Of a DNA stretch of 5,156 nt, positions 4,498 through 5,156 are shown piece after piece. This DNA is from an uncultured Slackia sp. (GTDB lineage: Bacteria > Actinomycetota > Coriobacteriia > Coriobacteriales > Eggerthellaceae). The stretch is taken from the NCBI GenBank assembly GCA_900555495.1, contig USLD01000105.1, positions 1 to 5,156 of the forward strand, in the 5' to 3' direction. A program made the position numbers and the translations under genes. Position 1 is the first letter of the stretch, and every line of letters starts with the position of its first letter. The notes beneath the pieces were generated by a model. That model was not told the origin of the DNA, ran no database searches, and saw only the letters and a list, made by a program, of their open reading frames with translations.

Positions 4498-5156
4498 TGG
4501 TGATGTTGCCATGCTGTGTGCAGATAAGTCCGTTGAGTTCCATTAATCCCAGCTCCATGCTGATTCGTGAGATTGAGTATTCTCCGGGATTGCTTTCGGC
4601 CAGGATGGCGAGTAGACCGTCAGTGGAGACGTGGCCGTATTTCGCGCTGCATGTTCGTATGGCTTTGAGTATGGCTGCAGTGGCGTTGGTTGGTTGCGAC
4701 AGACTGGTGTCGGTTGACTCTTCCGACGGTTCGTCGTCGTTGTCTGCCGCGTCGGCTGATTGCGGGCGATGCGCTGCGTGGCAGAATTCGTCGATATCGG
4801 TCAGCGAGCAGATGATGGAGGCTTGGCCTTCTTGTATGAGTCGGTTGCATCCTGTGTTGTGAGGCATGGTTACATCTCCTGGCACGGCGAATACACGGCG
4901 GTTGAGTTCGTTGGCCCATCCTGCGGTGTTAAGCGCGCCGGAGCGTGCGCGTGCCTGGGCTACGATGAGGGTGGATGATAGCGCCGCTATCAGGCGGTTC
5001 CTGATAAGGAATCGTCTGGCTTCCGGAACGGTTCCGGGGCAGAGTTCCGAGATGAGCGCGCCGGAATGGTTGATGATGGTTTCGAAGAGGCGCTCGTTGC
5101 TTTTCGGACCGATATAGTTGAGTCCTCCGGCGAATACCGCGACGGTGCGTCCTGCG
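4475..5156 (-). CDS. dprA: DNA-processing protein DprA, C-terminal part (5' end outside window)
   Basis: The minus-strand frame is open from the window edge (first full codon at 5155) to TGA at 4475-4477, giving the last 226 residues. Seen: the end of the Rossmann-fold domain with AVFAGGLNYIGPKSNERLF (6-24), FLIRNRLIAALSSTLIVAQA (49-68) and SGALNTAGWA (72-81), matching the NRxIxxLS and SGxLxTA signatures of DprA/Smf; VFAVPGD (88-94); an acidic, low-complexity linker (about 129-158); and a winged-helix domain (about 160-223). Family knowledge: DprA binds incoming single-stranded DNA in the cytoplasm and loads RecA during natural transformation. It is also widespread in bacteria not known to be competent. 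The codon choice and protein style differ from the genes left of 4150 and suggest Bifidobacterium or a relative (inference). Confidence 0.92.
   Translation of the reverse strand, partial: AGRTVAVFAGGLNYIGPKSNERLFETIINHSGALISELCPGTVPEARRFLIRNRLIAALSSTLIVAQARARSGALNTAGWANELNRRVFAVPGDVTMPHNTGCNRLIQEGQASIICSLTDIDEFCHAAHRPQSADAADNDDEPSEESTDTSLSQPTNATAAILKAIRTCSAKYGHVSTDGLLAILAESNPGEYSISRISMELGLMELNGLICTQHGNITITDASAT

Noticed and set aside
4479..4862. Plus-strand 127-residue frame at the right end
   Set aside because: It is antisense to dprA, whose motifs on the minus strand are clear.
1..5156. CRISPR arrays, tRNA, rRNA or riboswitches
   Set aside because: No regularly spaced repeats, tRNA-like cloverleaf or known riboswitch core was recognised on either strand by eye.

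Overview
The window looks like two pieces of actinobacterial gut-type DNA joined near position 4150-4180. The larger left piece (1-~4165, GC-rich) resembles Coriobacteriia/Eggerthellaceae: these carry many molybdopterin respiratory reductases built on the E. coli DmsABC plan, with TorD-type chaperones. The smaller right piece (~4165-5156, all genes on the minus strand) resembles a different actinobacterium, possibly Bifidobacterium. Both taxonomic calls are inference from protein and codon style.

Left piece, all on the plus strand. It opens inside the C-terminal, molybdopterin-dinucleotide-binding part of a DmsA-like catalytic subunit (1-645). An iron-sulfur subunit, DmsB1 (659-1276), follows closely, and a GC-rich hairpin ends this unit. 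A second unit, with its own possible promoter, holds a second DmsB paralogue started by TTG (1479-2114), a TorD/DmsD-family maturation chaperone (2163-2840) and a DmsC-like eight-helix membrane anchor (2846-3700). A very long hairpin and a canonical intrinsic terminator close it. Together these genes encode a menaquinol-to-S-/N-oxide type respiratory chain: DmsC oxidises quinol, DmsB carries electrons over four Fe-S clusters, DmsA reduces the acceptor, and TorD matures DmsA. The true electron acceptor cannot be read from the sequence.

A well-formed promoter with a perfect palindrome just downstream then leads into an amino-acid ABC transporter substrate-binding lipoprotein (from 3919). Its homology stops after about 85 residues.

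Right piece, minus strand. It holds the 3' two-thirds or so of dprA (4475-5156), a 152-base spacer, and the first ~58 codons of an SdhA/FrdA-type flavoprotein (from 4322). The flavoprotein is cut at its covalent-FAD histidine, exactly where the lipoprotein is cut from the other side. The same ~30 bases make sense in both genes, so the junction sits in a shared stretch. This is most simply an assembly chimera, less likely a real recombination.

The most interesting biology is in DmsB1. The second cysteine of its third cluster motif is Asn101, aligned with E. coli DmsB Cys102, whose replacement is known to turn a [4Fe-4S] cluster into a [3Fe-4S] cluster. The neighbouring paralogue DmsB2 keeps this cysteine.
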